This document shows positions 24,621 through 25,944 of a stretch of DNA of 25,944 nt, in pieces. This stretch comes from Amoeboaphelidium occidentale (taxonomy: Eukaryota > Aphelidiomycota > Aphelidea). A program made the position numbers and the translations under genes. Position 1 is the stretch's first letter. Each line of letters starts with the position of its first letter. The stretch spans positions 1 through 25,944 of the forward strand of contig JALGPX010000136.1 in the NCBI GenBank assembly GCA_023515795.1, written 5' to 3'. The notes beneath the pieces were generated by a model. It did not search any database, was not told the origin of the DNA, and was given only the letters and a program-made list of their open reading frames with translations.

Positions 24621-25649
24621 TTAATATCTTGGTTCTCTGCTAGGACTCCTTGAATTAACGAAACGGCGTCTTCTTCTTGAAAATGGGCTTCTTGAGCCTG
24701 ACCGTGAACGTGACATTGATCTTGACCTTGAAAACCTCCTGTCCCTCATGGGTGACCTTGAAAATCTACGGTAACGATAAGGTGGAGGACTTCTTGAATA
24801 GTCTGAGGGTGTTGGTGATCTTGATAGTGGCGACCGTCGTCTCATCATCATTCTTCCACGAGGAGGTGACACTGGAGATCTTGAAAACCTTCGCCTACGG
24901 AATCCAGGTGATGGACTTCTTGAAAAACTTCTGCCTCTTCTTAAGGGAAGTGGTGGTGGTGAAGGAGATCTAGAATACCTGCGTGGTCTGCCTCTGTAAG
25001 GTGATCGTGAGGGAGAGCGACTTGAAAATGATCTTGAACGACTACGTGAATAATAATCTCTGCGATATCTTCTCGGTATTGGTGGCGGTGGAGGTGAAGG
25101 AGATCGTGAGTATGGCCTTCTGTAAGGAGGACTTCTTCGTATGTTTGGGTTGCGTGGACGATCATCAAACTGGCGAACCTGTCGCCCTGGTTCTCTACGG
25201 TAACGCTGCGGAGGAGGTGGAGGTGATGCTGACCTTCCTGATAATTTACGAGCAGGCCGCGGTATACGTTCCATAGGTTCCCTCTGTTTCCTTGCTTCCG
25301 TTAAAACCACTTGAACTTTCTCGCCGTCAATAAACGCTTCATTCATATACAAAATGGCCTTATGAGTAGACTCACTAGAAGCGTACTCCACTATAGCGAA
25401 TCCTCTGTTGTATTTTACTATGAAATTAATTCGTAGTGTTCTGATGCACTTACTCTTTCCACTAGTCCGTGCTTCCGGTAAATAAATCCTTCTGATTATT
25501 CCGTAATAGCCAAATATTTCCTTAATGTGTTCCTCCGTAACATTCTTTGTTAAATTAATTATTTTAATGTTGAAGTAATTCTGTTCCGTTGCTGCTTTCT
25601 GGGTTGCTGCTGCTGTCGGTTCAATTTCCATTGCTGCCATCGTGAGCAT
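24621..25649 (-). CDS. RNPS1-like RRM/SR-rich RNA-binding protein
   Basis: The 342-residue reading has one RRM at about 26-120 (RNP2 IKIINL at 28-33, RNP1 RGFAIVEY at 82-89) and a long C-terminal tail of RS, RSP and PPPP runs (about 130-342). RNPS1 binds splicing and exon-junction complexes in the nucleus; NVTEEHIKEIFGYYGIIRRI matches its helix 1 region (NVTxxHIxEIFxxYGxI). Between the beta-2 strand and RNP1 the open frame carries about 12-17 extra residues (around 66-81). They start at GTAAGT on the coding strand and may be an unspliced 3n-length intron (25418-25453). The Mets at residues 1, 4 and 7 are all possible starts. It may belong to a wider SR-protein group rather than RNPS1 itself. 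Confidence 0.8.
   Translation of the reverse strand: MLTMAAMEIEPTAAATQKAATEQNYFNIKIINLTKNVTEEHIKEIFGYYGIIRRIYLPEARTSGKSKCIRTLRINFIVKYNRGFAIVEYASSESTHKAILYMNEAFIDGEKVQVVLTEARKQREPMERIPRPARKLSGRSASPPPPPQRYRREPGRQVRQFDDRPRNPNIRRSPPYRRPYSRSPSPPPPPIPRRYRRDYYSRSRSRSFSSRSPSRSPYRGRPRRYSRSPSPPPLPLRRGRSFSRSPSPGFRRRRFSRSPVSPPRGRMMMRRRSPLSRSPTPSDYSRSPPPYRYRRFSRSPMRDRRFSRSRSMSRSRSGSRSPFSRRRRRFVNSRSPSREPRY
25418..25453 (-). other. Candidate 36-nt in-frame spliceosomal intron
   Basis: On the coding strand the segment begins GTAAGT, contains CTACGAATTAAT as a weak branch site, and ends TTTCATAG. Its length is a multiple of three with no stop, so the frame is open either way. Removal gives TSGKIKYNRGFAIVEY, a normal RRM spacing. 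An alternative acceptor 15 nt downstream would give 51 nt. Confidence 0.42.
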
Positions 25650-25944
25650 CGTATTATTAAAAAAATCGCTCTGTTTTCATTGTCGATCCCGCTGACATGA
25701 TCTACAGATCGACATTCTACCTGCGGGTTTAAGGCTTTTCGCTTCGGGACTTCTGCTGTGCTTCCACCGTTTCCTTACAGCGACTGTTCTTCGAACTTTT
25801 GCTTTAAAACTCTTACACTCTTATACTTTTATACTTTCATACTCTGTATAGTTTCACTATACGTACATTTCTTTACTTTTGTCACGCACTCATCTGCTCA
25901 TCTTGATATAAGCTTGCAGACATTAAGATACGAAGAGAAGATCC
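25650..25944. other. Upstream region of RNPS1-like gene
   Basis: No gene is recognised. The right part (about 25805-25850) is a run of imperfect CTTATACTTT-like units, pyrimidine-rich on the plus strand. GTATAG-TTTCA-CTATAC (25846-25862) is a perfect 6-bp inverted repeat. Confidence 0.5.

Noticed and set aside
24621-25276. Forward ORFs opposite the RS-rich tail
   Set aside because: Antisense shadows of the repetitive RS/P codons of the RNPS1-like gene.

Overview
The window looks like nuclear DNA of a compact, intron-poor eukaryote, most likely a fungus and perhaps an early-diverging one. The reasons are a fungal-style COA1, single-exon housekeeping genes of ordinary fungal length (HTS1, ALG7, STI1, ARB1, CTR9), tRNA genes with introns just 3' of the anticodon, AATAAA-like signals after stop codons, and the standard genetic code with all three stops in use. 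The species cannot be named from the sequence. Gene density is high. Many neighbours are 20-180 bp apart, with one same-strand pair (HTS1-ALG7) separated by 27 bp and one divergent pair (CTR9/COA1) separated by 38 bp between start codons.

Layout. 1-234 (-): edge-truncated ORF with a possible Crinkler-like header. 783-3851 (+): histidyl-tRNA synthetase with a mitochondrial leader, then ALG7. 3946-5581: a PIF/Harbinger transposase-like gene flanked by two outward-facing, intron-containing tRNA-Lys(UUU) genes. 5900-7639 (+): STI1/Hop co-chaperone. 7731-9709 (+): two tandem secreted paralogues of an unrecognised family. 9804-11108 (-): F-box-like protein. 11109-12812: the only long stretch without a clear gene. 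12813-13250 (+): small mitochondrial coiled-coil membrane protein, whose 3' half is repeated across a one-base N. 13722-13807 (-): apparent relic of an F-box gene 5' end in the ARB1 leader. 13874-15712 (+): ARB1. 15734-18717 (-): two tandem GT92 glycosyltransferases. 18895-20232 (+): double PH-domain protein. 20293-23505 (-): CTR9. 23544-24128 (+): COA1. 24129-24620: two copies of a hairpin element with compensatory changes. 24621-25649 (-): RNPS1-like RRM/SR protein.

The genes mostly do unrelated work: translation (HTS1, ARB1, tRNA-Lys), glycosylation and secretion (ALG7, the GT92 pair, the secreted pair), protein folding (STI1), mitochondrial assembly (COA1, the coiled-coil protein), and transcription and mRNA processing (CTR9, RNPS1-like). 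The less ordinary parts are the paired hairpins, the tRNA-flanked transposase-like gene, the secreted tandem family, the F-box relic, and the N-joined duplication, which may be an assembly artefact.
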